A DNA stretch of 64,000 nt from Caulobacter ginsengisoli. Its GTDB lineage: Bacteria > Pseudomonadota > Alphaproteobacteria > Caulobacterales > Caulobacteraceae. The notes under the pieces were generated by a model, which saw only the letters and a list, made by a program, of their open reading frames with translations, searched no databases and had not been told where the DNA came from. Every line of letters starts with the position of its first letter. The stretch's first letter is position 1. The translations under genes were made by a program, and so were the position numbers. The stretch is from NCBI RefSeq assembly GCF_030814835.1, contig NZ_JAUSVS010000002.1:558001-622000 (forward strand), in the 5' to 3' direction. This document shows, one piece after another, positions 40,718 to 49,956 of this stretch.

Positions 40718-40836
40718 GTGAAATCCCCCTCACCAATCCCGGCAGTCATACCGGCTTCCCGCGGCGACGCAACGAGGCGAAACCGCCAGGGGAAAATCGA
40801 TGGGGAAGCGGATTCAAGGTTTTCGATGAAGGGGGA

Positions 40837-40912
40837 TGGCTCCCCGGGCAGGACTCGAACCTGCGACCCGGCGATTAACAGTCGCCTGCTCTACCAACTG
40901 AGCTACCGAGGA
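40837..40912 (-). tRNA. tRNA-Asn (GTT)
   Basis: Cloverleaf reads cleanly on the minus strand: acceptor TCCTCGG pairs CCGGGGA with one T-G pair, D-arm GCTC...GAGC, anticodon stem GGCGA/TCGCC with loop CTGTTAA (anticodon GTT), T-arm with GTTCGAGTC, discriminator G and encoded CCA. 76 nt. Confidence 0.97.
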
Positions 40913-40958
40913 TCATCGGCCTTGAAGGACGCGGGGTATAGGATGGGTCCGCCCGGCG

Positions 40959-41005
40959 CGCAAGCGCCGTTTCTTAGGAAAGAAGGGGGCACGCAAGCGC
41001 CGTTT
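40959..41005 (+). repeat. Short direct repeat next to tRNA-Asn
   Basis: CGCAAGCGCCGTTT occurs at 40959-40972 and again at 40992-41005, a 14-base exact repeat 33 bases apart. It lies between the tRNA genes in non-coding sequence and may be a trace of an old integration or slippage; no integrase is nearby. Confidence 0.5.
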
Positions 41006-41011
41006 GCCCGC

Positions 41012-41038
41012 AAAAAAAGCCCGGCGCGAAGCCGGGCT
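41012..41038 (-). terminator. Intrinsic terminator, minus strand
   Basis: On the minus strand AGCCCGGC-TTCGC-GCCGGGCT forms an eight-pair stem followed by a run of T (41017 down to 41012). It would end the tRNA-Cys transcript about 130 bases beyond the tRNA, or a separate small transcript initiated between 41039 and 41170. Confidence 0.85.
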
Positions 41039-41108
41039 GAAGAAGTCGGTGGTGATGGGTGTCCTCAAGAAACTGCAAAACTGAAGACGGGGAATCTCTG
41101 CGCCAAAC

Positions 41109-41137
41109 ATGGTTAACGCGGCCTGAACGCTCAGGCC
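41109..41137. promoter_or_regulatory. CtrA-type octamer and hairpin between the tRNA genes
   Basis: TTAACCAT reads on the minus strand at 41116-41109, and GGCCTGA-ACGC-TCAGGCC (41120-41137) is a seven-pair hairpin just beside it. The octamer lies about 75 bases before the minus-strand terminator. No protein gene uses it; a short cell-cycle-controlled RNA is possible but speculative. Confidence 0.3.
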
Positions 41138-41170
41138 CGAACGGAGAAGGCTGATCCTGAAAGGGAAGAT

Positions 41171-41244
41171 TGGAGGCCCGGCCCGGAATCGAACCGGGGT
41201 GCAAGGATTTGCAGTCCTCTGCGTAACCACTCCGCCACCGGGCC
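41171..41244 (-). tRNA. tRNA-Cys (GCA)
   Basis: Minus strand: acceptor GGCCCGG/CCGGGCC, D-arm GGCGGAGTGG, anticodon stem AGGAC... with loop CTGCAAA (anticodon GCA), T-loop GTTCGATTC, discriminator T and encoded CCA. 74 nt. Confidence 0.96.
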
Positions 41245-41330
41245 TCACGTCATCCCGATGCTGGCGGGCCATCGGGAGGGCGGATGGCTATCAGAGCCCG
41301 CCGCGCGGTTCAACGTCTATGGTCAGGCGA

Positions 41331-41360
41331 TTGCCTTGTCGTTAAGGGCCGACCTATAAG
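41331..41360 (+). promoter_or_regulatory. Candidate promoter of the pcm-like/tolC unit
   Basis: TTGCCT (41331-41336) and TATAAG (41355-41360), 18-base spacing, 27 bases upstream of the ATG at 41388. Confidence 0.4.
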
Positions 41361-41387
41361 CCTGCCATCTTCCAGAGTGTGAGACTC

Positions 41388-41960
41388 ATGAGCGCCGACT
41401 TCACCGCCGCCCGGGCCAATATGGTCGAAAGCCAGGTGCGCACGGCCGACGTCACCGACCTGGCCCTGACCGACGTCATCCGTTCCGCGCCGCGCGAATC
41501 GCTGCTGCCGCCGGCCAAGGCCTTCGCCGCCTATGCCGACGCCGAGGTCGAGTATGCGCCGGGCCGCTGGCTGCTGCGACCGCGCGACATATCGAAGCTG
41601 CTGCAGAACCTGCGCCCCAAGGCCGGCGAGCGGGCCCTGGCCATCGCGGCCCCCTATGCCGCCCTGGTTCTGGAGGGCATGGGTCTGACCGTCGAGCGGC
41701 TGGATGAGGGCGATCTGAAGGCCGTTTCCGGCGCCGACTACGACCTGATCGTCTCGGAAGGCGCCGTCGCCAAGGTCCCGGACGCCTGGACCGCCGCCTT
41801 GAAGGTCGGGGGCCGGCTGGGCGTCGTCGAGCGCACCGGACCGGCCGGCCGGGCCATGATCTATGTCCGCGCCGACGACGGAATCAGCGGCCGGCCGGTG
41901 TTTGACTCGGCGCCGCCATATCTTCAGGGTTTCGAGCCGGCGCGGGGCTTTGCCTTTTGA
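41388..41960 (+). CDS. Protein-L-isoaspartate methyltransferase-like protein (degenerate)
   Basis: 190 residues from ATG 41388. The N-terminal ARANMVESQVRTADVTD and SAPRESLLPPAKAFAAYADA match the isoaspartate methyltransferase family. However, the SAM-binding loop, normally VLDVGxGTGY, reads ALAIAAPYAALVLEG, with no Gly-x-Gly; methyltransferase activity is therefore doubtful. The fold seems kept to the end (GGRLGVVERTGPAGRAMIYV). It precedes tolC by 149 bases on the same strand; an equivalent pairing occurs at the type I secretion locus of Caulobacter. Confidence 0.8.
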   Translation: MSADFTAARANMVESQVRTADVTDLALTDVIRSAPRESLLPPAKAFAAYADAEVEYAPGRWLLRPRDISKLLQNLRPKAGERALAIAAPYAALVLEGMGLTVERLDEGDLKAVSGADYDLIVSEGAVAKVPDAWTAALKVGGRLGVVERTGPAGRAMIYVRADDGISGRPVFDSAPPYLQGFEPARGFAF

Positions 41961-42109
41961 GGGCCCCAAAAGGTTCTGAGTGTTGAAATCCGGCAGCAAT
42001 GTTCGGCGTGTGAAAAAAGCTTAACTGGTCGGGACTGGCGGTCCCACTTACAGGCGATCATATAAAGGTTGGCGGCGCGCCCCATGCGCGTCCCCAGGGG
42101 ATAGTATCG

Positions 42110-43600
42110 ATGTCGAAGAGTCGTCGGGCCAAGCTTTTGGCCGCAGTCTGCAGCGTCGGCCTGATGGCCGCACTCGCCTCGCCGGTGGCGGCCGAGAGCC
42201 TGCTTGACGCCCTGACCCTGGCCTACCAGACCAACCCGACCCTGCAGGAGCAGCGGGCCAATCTGCGCGCGCTCGATGAGAACGTCGTCCAGGCCAAGAC
42301 CGGCATCCGGCCGACGGCCAGCCTCTCGGCCGACGTCGCCCGCCAGCAGACCGTCTTCGGCAGCCTGACCCAGACCAGCATCTTCTCGCCGACCAAGATC
42401 CGCAGCCAGGAAGGCTCGTCCTCGGGCGCCACCATCTCCTTCACCCAGCCCCTCTATACCGGCGGGCGGGTCAGCTCGGCCATCGACGCGGCCCAGGCCG
42501 ACATCCTGGCCGGCCGCGAGAGCCTGCGCGGGGTCGAGGCCGGGGTGCTGTTCAGCGTCATCCAGGCCTATGTCGACGTGCGCCGCGACCAGGAGCGGCT
42601 GAAGATTTCCCAGGACAATGTCGCGGTGCTGCAGCGCCAGCTCGACGAATCCCAGGCCCGCTTCGACGTCGGCGAGATCACCCGCACCGACGTTGCCCAG
42701 GCCCAGGCGCGCCTGGCCGCCGCCCAGGCCGGCCTGTCCTCGGCCCAGGCCCAGCTGGCGATCAGCCGCGCCTCCTACGCCGCCGTCGTCGGCCAGAACC
42801 CCACCGACCTGGAAGCCGAGCCCTCGCTCGACAACCTGCTGCCCACCACCATCGAGGCGGCCTTCGACGCCGCCGAGAAATACAACCCGCAGATTCTGGC
42901 CGCCGACTACACCGAGCAGGCCAGCCGCGCCCGCGTCGCCCAGGCCAAGGCCGCCACCCGCCCGACTGTCGCCCTGCGCGGCAGCGTCGGCTGGAGCGAC
43001 AGCGAAAGTGGCAACAACCCGCCTTTCGATGATTTCGACCGCGCCTCCTCGGCCTCGATCGTCACCACCATCCCGCTGTTCACCGGCGGCCTGACCTCCT
43101 CGCAGATCCGCCAGCAGCAGGAACGCAGCAACGCCGACCGCCTGGCCATCGAGGTGGCGCGCCGCGAGGTGCTCAAGAATGTCGCCCAGGCCTGGAACGG
43201 CCTGCAGGGCCAGCGGGCGCTGCTGATCTCCAACGAAGAGCAGGTCAAGGCCGCCCGGATCGCCTTCGAGGGCGTGCGCCAGGAGGCCCAGGTCGGCCTG
43301 CGCACCACGCTGGACGTGCTGAACGCCGAGCAGGAACTGCGCAACGCCGAGCTGTCGCTGGTCAGCGCCCGTCACGACGAGTATGTCGCCGCCGCCCTGT
43401 TGCTGCAGGCCATGGGTTCGCTCGAGGCCCGCTACCTGACCCCCGACGTGCCGCGCTACGACCCGACCCGGAACGCCAAGAGGGTCAACAAGGCCTGGGG
43501 CGGCACGCCCTGGGACGGCCTGATCCTGGCCGCCGACCGCATACTGGCCCCAGGCATCGCCCCGGCGCCGGCCGATGCGCCCATGGCGACGTCCAAATAG
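42110..43600 (+). CDS. tolC: TolC-family outer membrane channel protein
   Basis: 496 residues with signal peptide ending VAAES. LLDALTLAYQTNPTLQEQRA and a second copy ALRG...ATRPTVALRGSVGWSD reflect the internal repeat of TolC; ISFTQPLYTGGRVSSAIDAA and VTTIPLFTGGLTSSQIRQQQ are the two beta-barrel entry strands. Long helices QAQARLAAAQAGLSSAQAQL and RTTLDVLNAEQELRNAELSL form the tunnel. Partner channel for RND or type I export systems (RsaF type in Caulobacter). A TATAAA at 42061 and a short GGGAC/GTCCC repeat (42031-42045) lie upstream. Confidence 0.94.
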   Translation: MSKSRRAKLLAAVCSVGLMAALASPVAAESLLDALTLAYQTNPTLQEQRANLRALDENVVQAKTGIRPTASLSADVARQQTVFGSLTQTSIFSPTKIRSQEGSSSGATISFTQPLYTGGRVSSAIDAAQADILAGRESLRGVEAGVLFSVIQAYVDVRRDQERLKISQDNVAVLQRQLDESQARFDVGEITRTDVAQAQARLAAAQAGLSSAQAQLAISRASYAAVVGQNPTDLEAEPSLDNLLPTTIEAAFDAAEKYNPQILAADYTEQASRARVAQAKAATRPTVALRGSVGWSDSESGNNPPFDDFDRASSASIVTTIPLFTGGLTSSQIRQQQERSNADRLAIEVARREVLKNVAQAWNGLQGQRALLISNEEQVKAARIAFEGVRQEAQVGLRTTLDVLNAEQELRNAELSLVSARHDEYVAAALLLQAMGSLEARYLTPDVPRYDPTRNAKRVNKAWGGTPWDGLILAADRILAPGIAPAPADAPMATSK

Positions 43601-43616
43601 GCAAACGCAACGCGGA

Positions 43617-43647
43617 CCTTGCGCGGTAACCCCCGCGCAAGGCTTTC
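43617..43647 (+). terminator. Terminator after tolC
   Basis: CCTTGCGCGG (43617-43626), loop TAACCC, CCGCGCAAGG (43633-43642): perfect ten-pair stem followed by CTTTCC. The U-tract is short but the stem is strong and lies 17 bases after the stop. Confidence 0.75.
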
Positions 43648-43768
43648 CAGGCTCTATGAAACCCGCGCCAAGGCGCTCTGTCGCACCAGCAGGTGTTTGC
43701 AGAGGCGGCTGGGCGCGCTACGTTGAATTTGCGGCGGATTCGTCGCGCCTCCAGCCCACGGCGAGCCC

Positions 43769-44311
43769 ATGTCCGACCAGTCCGCCCAGGAACCGACGAT
43801 GGAGGAAATCCTGGCCTCCATCCGCCGCATCATTTCGGAAGATGACGCGCCGGCCGCCGATGCAGCCGCGCCCGCGCCGGAACCGGCCCCCATGCCCATC
43901 CCGGCCCCGCCGGAAGAGGACGATGTGCTGGAACTGACCGAGGCCATCGACGAGCCCGAGCCCTATGTCGCGCCCGTCGAGACTCACGGCGACCTCGATG
44001 TCTACGAGCCGCCGGCCCCCGCGCCGGAACCCGTCGCCGACTGGCGCCAGGACCCTGAGCCGGTCTATTCCCCACCGCCCGCGGCCGATGAGCCGCTGGT
44101 CAGCGCCGCCACGGCGGCGGCCTCGGCCTCGATGTTTGGCCAGCTCTCGGCCGCCATCGCCATGCCGGCCAGCGGCCGCACGCTCGAAGACGTGGTTCGC
44201 GAACTGCTCCGCCCGCTGCTCAAGCAGTGGCTGGACGACAACCTGACCCACATCGTCGAAGCCAAGGTCGCCGAGGAAGTCGAGCGGATCACCCGCGGCC
44301 GAGTAGCCTAG
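43769..44311 (+). CDS. popZ: Polar organising protein PopZ
   Basis: 180 residues. The N-terminal helix PTMEEILASIRRIISEDDAP binds client proteins, the middle (about 25-110) is an acidic Pro/Glu-rich disordered stretch, and the C-terminal helices GRTLEDVVRELLRPLLKQWL and HIVEAKVAEEVERITRGR drive oligomerisation; all match Caulobacter PopZ, which forms the polar microdomain that anchors ParB-parS and recruits cell-cycle kinases. Length is close to the Caulobacter protein. A GATTC (GANTC, CcrM) site lies at 43737-43741, 28 bases upstream of the ATG. Followed by valS. Confidence 0.96.
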   Translation: MSDQSAQEPTMEEILASIRRIISEDDAPAADAAAPAPEPAPMPIPAPPEEDDVLELTEAIDEPEPYVAPVETHGDLDVYEPPAPAPEPVADWRQDPEPVYSPPPAADEPLVSAATAAASASMFGQLSAAIAMPASGRTLEDVVRELLRPLLKQWLDDNLTHIVEAKVAEEVERITRGRVA

Positions 44312-44380
44312 GCTGACATAGCGGACCGTAAGGGCCGCCAGCCGCTTCGCGATCCGTATCACCCCTGATAGAGACGCCGG

Positions 44381-44400
44381 CGGCGCTGCAAAAAGCGCCG
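44381..44400 (+). terminator. Hairpin between popZ and valS
   Basis: CGGCGCT-GCAAAA-AGCGCCG: seven-pair stem, followed by GCGGCTTCTCC, without a proper U-tract. It may be a weak terminator of popZ or a leader structure of valS, whose ATG is 24 bases further on. Confidence 0.45.
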
Positions 44401-44424
44401 GCGGCTTCTCCGTGTTCAAAGACC

Positions 44425-47073
44425 ATGCTTGAAAAAACCTTCGACCCGAAAACCGCCGAGCCGCGGCTCTACGCCGCCTGGGAATCGTCCGGAGCCTTCG
44501 CCCCGACCGACGACCCGAACGCCCAGCCGTTCAGCATCGTCATCCCGCCGCCCAACGTCACCGGCTCGCTGCACATCGGCCACGCCCTGAACAACACCCT
44601 GCAGGACGTGCTGATCCGCTTCCAGCGCATGCGCGGCAAGGCGGCCCTGTGGCTGCCCGGCACCGATCATGCCGGCATCGCCACCCAGATGGTCGTCGAG
44701 CGTCAGCTGGCCGCCAGCGGCAATGCCGGACGCCGCGACATGGGCCGCGAGGCCTTCGTCGACAAGGTCTGGGAATGGAAGGCCGAAAGCGGCGGGGTCA
44801 TCGTCAACCAGCTGCGCCGGCTCGGCGCCTCCTGCGACTGGAGCCGCGAGCGCTTCACCCTGGACGAGGGCCTGTCGGCCGCCGTCCGCAAGGTCTTCGT
44901 CACCCTGCACAAACAGGGGCTGATCTATCGCGACAAGCGGCTGGTCAACTGGGACCCGCAGTTCCAGACCGCCATCTCCGACCTCGAGGTCGAGCAGAAG
45001 GAGGTCGAGGGCGCCTACTGGCATTTCGCCTATCCGCTCGAGGACGGCAGCGGCGAGATCGTCGTCGCCACCACCCGGCCCGAGACCATGCTGGGCGACA
45101 CCGCCGTCGCCGTTCACCCCAGCGACGAACGCTACAAGCATCTGATCGGCAAGTGCGTCCGACTGCCGATCGTCGGCCGGCCGGTCCCGATCATCGCCGA
45201 CGACTACGCCGATCCCGAGAAGGGCTCCGGCGCGGTCAAGATCACCCCGGCCCACGACTTCAACGACTTCCAGGTCGGCAAGCGCCACAACCTGCCGGTC
45301 ATCAACGTCATGGACGCCTTCGCGCGGATCAATGACAGCGCGCCGCCCGAATACCGGGGCCTGGACCGCTTCGCCGCCCGCAAGAAGGTGGTCGCGGCGT
45401 TCGAGGAACTGGGCCTGCTGCGCGGCATCGAGAAGACCCGCCACATGGTCCCGCACGGCGACCGCTCGGGCGTGGTCATCGAGCCCTGGCTGACCGACCA
45501 GTGGTACGTCGACGCCAAGACCCTGGCCCAGCCCGCCATCAAGGCGGTCGAGGACGGCCGCACGGTCTTCGAGCCCCGGAACTGGGACAAGACCTACTTC
45601 GAATGGATGCGCAACATCGAGCCCTGGTGCATCTCGCGCCAGCTCTGGTGGGGTCATCGCATCCCCGCCTGGTATGGCCCGGACGGCCGCATCTTCGTCG
45701 CCGAGACCGAGGAGGAGGCCAAGGCCCAGGCTCTGGACATCTACGGCCACGAGCGGCCGCTGACCCAGGACGAGGACGTTCTGGACACCTGGTTCTCCTC
45801 GGGCCTGTGGCCCTTCTCGACCCTGGGCTGGCCGGAGAAGACGCCGGACCTACAGCGCTTCTACCCGACCCACACCCTGGTCACCGGGTTCGACATCATC
45901 TTCTTCTGGGTCGCCCGGATGATGATGATGGGGCTGCATTTCACGGGTGAGGTTCCGTTCCAGCGGGTGGTGATCAACGCCCTGGTCCGCGACGCCAAGG
46001 GTGAGAAGATGGCCAAGACCAGGGGCAACGTCATCGACCCGCTCGTTATTATCGACAAATACGGCTGCGACGCCCTGCGCTTCACCATGACCGCCATGTC
46101 GGGCCAGGCGCGGGACATCAAGCTGTCCGAGCAACGCATTGAAGGCTATCGCAATTTCGGCACCAAGCTTTGGAACGCCGCCCGCTTCTGCCAGATGAAC
46201 GGCTGCGCGCGGGTGGAGGGTTTCGATCCCGCTACCGTGAGGCAGACCATCAACCGCTGGATCCGCGGCGAGGCGGCCAAGACCTCGGCCGAGGTCACCG
46301 CGGCGCTGGAGGCCTGCGCATTCGGCGATGCGGCCAACGCCCTCTACCGCTTCATCTGGAACGTCGTCTGCGACTGGTATGTCGAGCTGGCCAAGCCGAT
46401 CCTCAACGGGAACGATGAAGCCGCCAAGGCCGAGACCCAGGCCATGGCCGCCTGGGTGCTGGACCAGTGCCAGCTGCTGCTGCACCCGGTTATGCCGTTC
46501 CTGACCGAGGAACTCTGGGCCCAGACGGGCGAGCGCGATGGATTCCTGATGACCACGTCCTGGCCCGACCTGCCTCTGGCCTGGGTCGACCCCGAGGCCG
46601 AGGCCGAGATCGGCTGGCTGATCGGCCTGGTCGGCGAGGTCCGCTCGATCCGCGCCGAGATGAACGTGCCGCCGGGCGCCCGCATTCCGCTGAGCGTCAC
46701 CGGGGCAGGGGAGGCGACCCGACAGCGCCTCGCCCGTCACCGCGACCTGATCCTGACCCTGGCCCGTCTGGGCGACGTCGCCGAAGCGGCCGCCCCGCCG
46801 GCCGGCTCCGTGCCCTTTGTGATCGGTGAGGCGACGGCGGCTCTGGCCATCGCCGACTTCATCGACCTGGCGGCCGAACGCACCCGCCTGACCAAGGAAA
46901 TCGCCACCCAGGACGCCGACATCGAGCGGACCAACCGCAAGCTGGGCAATCCCGACTTCCTGGCCAAGGCCAAGGAAGAGGTGGTCGAGGAGAACCGCGA
47001 GCGCCTGGCCGAAGCCGAGGCCGCCCGCGCCAAGCTGCAGGCGGCGCTCGGTCGGCTGGAGACGGTGGGTTAG
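44425..47073 (+). CDS. valS: Valine--tRNA ligase
   Basis: 882 residues. [20 protein letters not shown] contains the HIGH motif (about 44-60), the editing domain lies around 190-330 with [31 protein letters not shown] is the KMSKS loop (about 527), and the C-terminal coiled coil [20 protein letters not shown] closes the protein. Class I synthetase joining valine to tRNA-Val. The last four bases overlap the convergent GST gene. Confidence 0.97.
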   Translation: MLEKTFDPKTAEPRLYAAWESSGAFAPTDDPNAQPFSIVIPPPNVTGSLHIGHALNNTLQDVLIRFQRMRGKAALWLPGTDHAGIATQMVVERQLAASGNAGRRDMGREAFVDKVWEWKAESGGVIVNQLRRLGASCDWSRERFTLDEGLSAAVRKVFVTLHKQGLIYRDKRLVNWDPQFQTAISDLEVEQKEVEGAYWHFAYPLEDGSGEIVVATTRPETMLGDTAVAVHPSDERYKHLIGKCVRLPIVGRPVPIIADDYADPEKGSGAVKITPAHDFNDFQVGKRHNLPVINVMDAFARINDSAPPEYRGLDRFAARKKVVAAFEELGLLRGIEKTRHMVPHGDRSGVVIEPWLTDQWYVDAKTLAQPAIKAVEDGRTVFEPRNWDKTYFEWMRNIEPWCISRQLWWGHRIPAWYGPDGRIFVAETEEEAKAQALDIYGHERPLTQDEDVLDTWFSSGLWPFSTLGWPEKTPDLQRFYPTHTLVTGFDIIFFWVARMMMMGLHFTGEVPFQRVVINALVRDAKGEKMAKTRGNVIDPLVIIDKYGCDALRFTMTAMSGQARDIKLSEQRIEGYRNFGTKLWNAARFCQMNGCARVEGFDPATVRQTINRWIRGEAAKTSAEVTAALEACAFGDAANALYRFIWNVVCDWYVELAKPILNGNDEAAKAETQAMAAWVLDQCQLLLHPVMPFLTEELWAQTGERDGFLMTTSWPDLPLAWVDPEAEAEIGWLIGLVGEVRSIRAEMNVPPGARIPLSVTGAGEATRQRLARHRDLILTLARLGDVAEAAAPPAGSVPFVIGEATAALAIADFIDLAAERTRLTKEIATQDADIERTNRKLGNPDFLAKAKEEVVEENRERLAEAEAARAKLQAALGRLETVG

Positions 47074-47708
47074 GCGGCCCGCCGGGCCATTTCAGCCTGG
47101 TAGAGCTTCAGTTCCTCGCCGAGCGCCCGGGCCATGGCGGGCCGGGCGCGCTGGCGGTCGAGATAGGCCTTCACCGCCGGCCACTTGTTGAAATCGATCT
47201 GCGGCGTCGCCAGCGACCAGTTCAGCACCGTGGCCAGATAGGCGTCGGCCACCGTGAAGCGATCCAGCAGGAACTCGCGGTCGGTCAGGTAGGCGTTGAG
47301 GTAGTCGAGGCGCTCCAGGCCCTTGTCGATGGCGTACTGCTTGGCGCCCTCGGGAGCCTTGGCGTCGAGCAGTGGCACGAACAGCGCCTTGTGCAGCTCG
47401 GTGCCGATGAAGCAAAGCCACTGCTGCAGCCGGCTGCGCTCGGCGGCGTCCTTGGCCCCCAGGTCGGCCCCGGGGAACTGTTCGGCGAGATACTGCAGGA
47501 TGGCGGCGTTCTCGGTCAGCACCGCGCCGTCATTGGTGCGCAGGGTGGGGACCAGGCCCAGCGGGTTGACCGTCCGGAAGTCCGAGCCGCCCTGCTGGAC
47601 GATCTTGGTCTTGCCGTCGACCTCCAGATAGGCCGCCTCGCCGCCCGCCTCATAGAGGGCGATCCGCGAGGCCATCGAGCAGGCGAGGGGGGAGAAATAG
47701 AGGTCCAT
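47070..47708 (-). CDS. Glutathione S-transferase
   Basis: 212 residues. [20 protein letters not shown] (Ser/Cys near position 11-12 in the glutathione-activating region), [20 protein letters not shown] with cis-Pro, [15 protein letters not shown], and helical domain with [14 protein letters not shown]. Resembles the beta-class bacterial GSTs, which detoxify electrophiles. Divergent from a TetR gene across 76 bases, so probably under its control. Confidence 0.9.
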   Translation of the reverse strand: MDLYFSPLACSMASRIALYEAGGEAAYLEVDGKTKIVQQGGSDFRTVNPLGLVPTLRTNDGAVLTENAAILQYLAEQFPGADLGAKDAAERSRLQQWLCFIGTELHKALFVPLLDAKAPEGAKQYAIDKGLERLDYLNAYLTDREFLLDRFTVADAYLATVLNWSLATPQIDFNKWPAVKAYLDRQRARPAMARALGEELKLYQAEMARRAA

Positions 47709-47784
47709 GGGGAGGGCTCCTTGGGCTAGTTGATTTTCATACCGTCTCGCATAAAATAGGGCTGGTCAATGGATTAAGTGCGAA

Positions 47785-48411
47785 GTGGTACAAAAAGAGT
47801 CGACTCCCAAGCCGCGCGGCCGTCCCCGCGCCTTCGAGCCGGACGCGGCGCTGGCGCGAGCGCTGGATGTGTTCCGGGACAGCGGGTTTTCGGCCACCTC
47901 GCTCGACGACCTGTCGGCGGCCATGGGCATCAACCGGCCTAGCCTCTATGGCGCGTTCGGCGACAAGCGGGCGCTGTTCCTCAAGGCCTATGAGCGCTAC
48001 CGCGCCCGGATGCTCGAGGTGTTCGCCGACGCCTTCTCAGCCGAGAAGTCGTTGCGCCAGACGCTTGAACGCGCTTATGAAATCGCTATCGAGGTCTACA
48101 GCGAGGGCGGCGACAACCCGCGCGGCTGCTTCACGGTGATGACCGCCGGCTCGGAAGCGCTAGGGGAGGGGCCGATCCTGGAGGCGGTGCGGTCGGCGCT
48201 GGCCAACACCGACATGGTCATGCTGCGCCGTTTCGAGCGGGCGGCGGCGGAAGGCGACCTGCCGGCGGGGGCGGACGTGGCCGCCCGCGCCAAGATCGCC
48301 GCCTCGATCTTCCACACGCTGGCGGTGCGAGCGCGGGCTGGAGCGCCGCGGTCCGAACTGGCGATGATCGCGGCCAGCGCGGTGGACCTGCTGGCCCCTA
48401 GCTCGGCTTGA
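47785..48411 (+). CDS. TetR family transcriptional regulator
   Basis: 208 residues from GTG 47785. PRGRPRAFEPDAALARALDV, SGFSATSLDDLSAAMGINRP and SLYGAFGDKRALFLKAYERY form the TetR DNA-binding domain; the C-terminus (GCFTVMTAGSEAL) matches the TetR_C_16-like group. Divergent from the GST gene; the gap contains ATTTTCATACC...CATAAAAT, an imperfect inverted repeat. Its end overlaps the DoxX-like gene by 14 bases, convergent. Confidence 0.9.
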   Translation: MVQKESTPKPRGRPRAFEPDAALARALDVFRDSGFSATSLDDLSAAMGINRPSLYGAFGDKRALFLKAYERYRARMLEVFADAFSAEKSLRQTLERAYEIAIEVYSEGGDNPRGCFTVMTAGSEALGEGPILEAVRSALANTDMVMLRRFERAAAEGDLPAGADVAARAKIAASIFHTLAVRARAGAPRSELAMIAASAVDLLAPSSA

Positions 48412-48880
48412 AGATCGCCAGCACCCGGCCGACGAACTCCAGGAAGGCCGCCCGGCGGAAGAAGCCCAGCAGCAGCGCCGCGAACACCAGGTTCGTGCAG
48501 GCGGCGATGAACAGGCCCGCCCCGTCGTTGTTGGGATCGATGCCCAGCGGGGTGAAGAGGTGGAAGCTGACCGCCCCCATCATCACCAGGAGACCGGCCA
48601 GGGCGCCGGCCGCCTGCAGGTGCTTGTAGCGGGGCAGCAGGCCGACCAGCAGCAGGACCGAGGCCAACAGCTCGATGGAGCCGATCACGTATTGCGAGAA
48701 CAGCCCGGTGTGGCCGAACAGGCCAGGCAGGTTGAGGCTGGACGCCCAACCATCCAGGCGGATCGTGAAAATCTGGATGGTCTTGGGATCGTCGGTGAAC
48801 TTGAAGAACAGGCTGTCGAGGAAGATGACGGCCATGAAGATGGCCATCAGGTCCGGGACGTATTTCAGATAGCGATTCAT
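48398..48880 (-). CDS. DoxX-like four-helix membrane protein
   Basis: 160 residues, four hydrophobic segments (about 8-28, 62-82, 92-110, 125-145). LDSLFFKFTDDPKT after TM1 and SIELLASVLLLVGLLPRYKH are DoxX/DUF417-type features. Members work with oxidoreductases or detoxifying systems in the inner membrane. Last gene of a three-gene unit with a YHS protein and an AhpD-like protein (7- and 13-base gaps). Confidence 0.8.
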   Translation of the reverse strand: MNRYLKYVPDLMAIFMAVIFLDSLFFKFTDDPKTIQIFTIRLDGWASSLNLPGLFGHTGLFSQYVIGSIELLASVLLLVGLLPRYKHLQAAGALAGLLVMMGAVSFHLFTPLGIDPNNDGAGLFIAACTNLVFAALLLGFFRRAAFLEFVGRVLAIFKPS

Positions 48881-48887
48881 GGGGCCC

Positions 48888-49337
48888 CTATTTCAGCACG
48901 GCCGGCCAGTTGGCGTCGGCCTTCTTGATGAAGCCGGGAATGTCCTTGACCCACTTGGCTTGGACCGCGGCGTCGTAGTTCAGATAGAGCTTGCCGCCGA
49001 CGATCTTCCACTGCAGCGGATCGCCCTTGGCGGTGTGGCCGTCGGCGACGGCCCAGGCGCAATAGCCGCCGTACTGCGGCGCGTAGGCGGCCGGATTGGC
49101 CTTGAATTTGGCGAGGTCGGCGGCGTTGGCGAACTGCCAGGTCGCGCCCTTCCAGCTGGTCTGGAACAGGGCGCTGCCCTTCACGGGTCGGCCGGTGAAA
49201 TAGGAGACCGTATCGTAGCCGCCGACGGCGAGGTTGCTGAAGGGCGCGGTGTAGATCGCCGGTTGGGCCGCGAAGGCGGCGGCGGGCAGGCCGCCCAGGG
49301 CGAGGGCGGCGGCCAGGGCAAGGATCAGACGCTTCAT
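48888..49337 (-). CDS. Exported YHS-domain protein
   Basis: 149 residues from ATG at 49335-49337. Signal peptide MKRLILALAAALALGGLPAA, then a YHS-like domain: VGGYDTVSYFTGRPVKGSAL, WQFANAADLAKFKANPAAYA, PQYGGYCAWAVADGHTAKGD. A single Cys in GGYCAW replaces the metal-binding Cys pair of other YHS proteins; this matches the common periplasmic YHS variant of proteobacteria. Function unknown, often linked to metal handling or membrane redox proteins. Confidence 0.88.
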   Translation of the reverse strand: MKRLILALAAALALGGLPAAAFAAQPAIYTAPFSNLAVGGYDTVSYFTGRPVKGSALFQTSWKGATWQFANAADLAKFKANPAAYAPQYGGYCAWAVADGHTAKGDPLQWKIVGGKLYLNYDAAVQAKWVKDIPGFIKKADANWPAVLK

Positions 49338-49350
49338 GACGGGCTCACTT

Positions 49351-49911
49351 TCAGGCGCAGGGGCGGCCGGCCGCGAAGGCTTCGGCCACCATCGGAGGGT
49401 CGAGCGGGGTCTTGGCGACAAAGGCCACATAGTTGGACAAGGTCTTCAGCCCCACGGCGAGGATGATTTCCAGGATGTTCGCCCGGGTGAAGCCGGCGGT
49501 TACAAAGGCATCGAGTTCACTTTCGCTGACCGTGCCATGTTTGCGGACCATCTGCACGGTCAGCCGCCGTAAGGCCTCCTGCCGGGCGTCCGGCAGCGGG
49601 CGGCCGCGGCGGATGGCGGTGACGGCCGCCTCGTCGAGGCTGGCCGCCCGGGCTCGGATCGCATGGGCCGGGGTGCAGTAGTGGCTGGCGTTCTCGACCG
49701 ACACGGCCAGCAGCACGATCTGCTGTTCGATCGGGGTCAGGCTGGACCGGCGAAAGATGGCCGACAGCGTCCCGTAGGCCTCGAGCACCGGCGGGCTCTC
49801 GGCCATCTGGGCCAGCAGGGCGGGGACATAGCCCAGCTCCTCGCCGACCCGCTTGAGCGCGGCCCGGGAATCGGCCGGGGCGGTCGTCCAGTTGTGCAGC
49901 GAAAACTCCAT
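49351..49911 (-). CDS. AhpD-like / carboxymuconolactone decarboxylase family protein
   Basis: 186 residues. SPPVLEAYGTLSAIFRRSSL, TPIEQQIVLLAVSVENASHY and CTPAHAIRARAASLDE contain the AhpD-type E-x11-C-x3-H relay. The first Cys of the usual CxxC is Ser, so one catalytic Cys remains (Cys in HYCTPAH). AhpD-like proteins reduce peroxiredoxin or other oxidised partners; single-Cys versions may have a different role. First gene of the AhpD/YHS/DoxX unit, divergent from the acyl-CoA synthetase. Confidence 0.85.
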   Translation of the reverse strand: MEFSLHNWTTAPADSRAALKRVGEELGYVPALLAQMAESPPVLEAYGTLSAIFRRSSLTPIEQQIVLLAVSVENASHYCTPAHAIRARAASLDEAAVTAIRRGRPLPDARQEALRRLTVQMVRKHGTVSESELDAFVTAGFTRANILEIILAVGLKTLSNYVAFVAKTPLDPPMVAEAFAAGRPCA

Positions 49912-49956
49912 GCGATGAGGATACGCCGGCCAGCCGGCGCGGGAAGACCAGCCCTT

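Noticed and set aside
40837-41244. Integrated element between the two tRNA genes
   Set aside because: No integrase, no duplicated tRNA 3' end and only 258 bases between them; the 14-base repeat alone is not enough.
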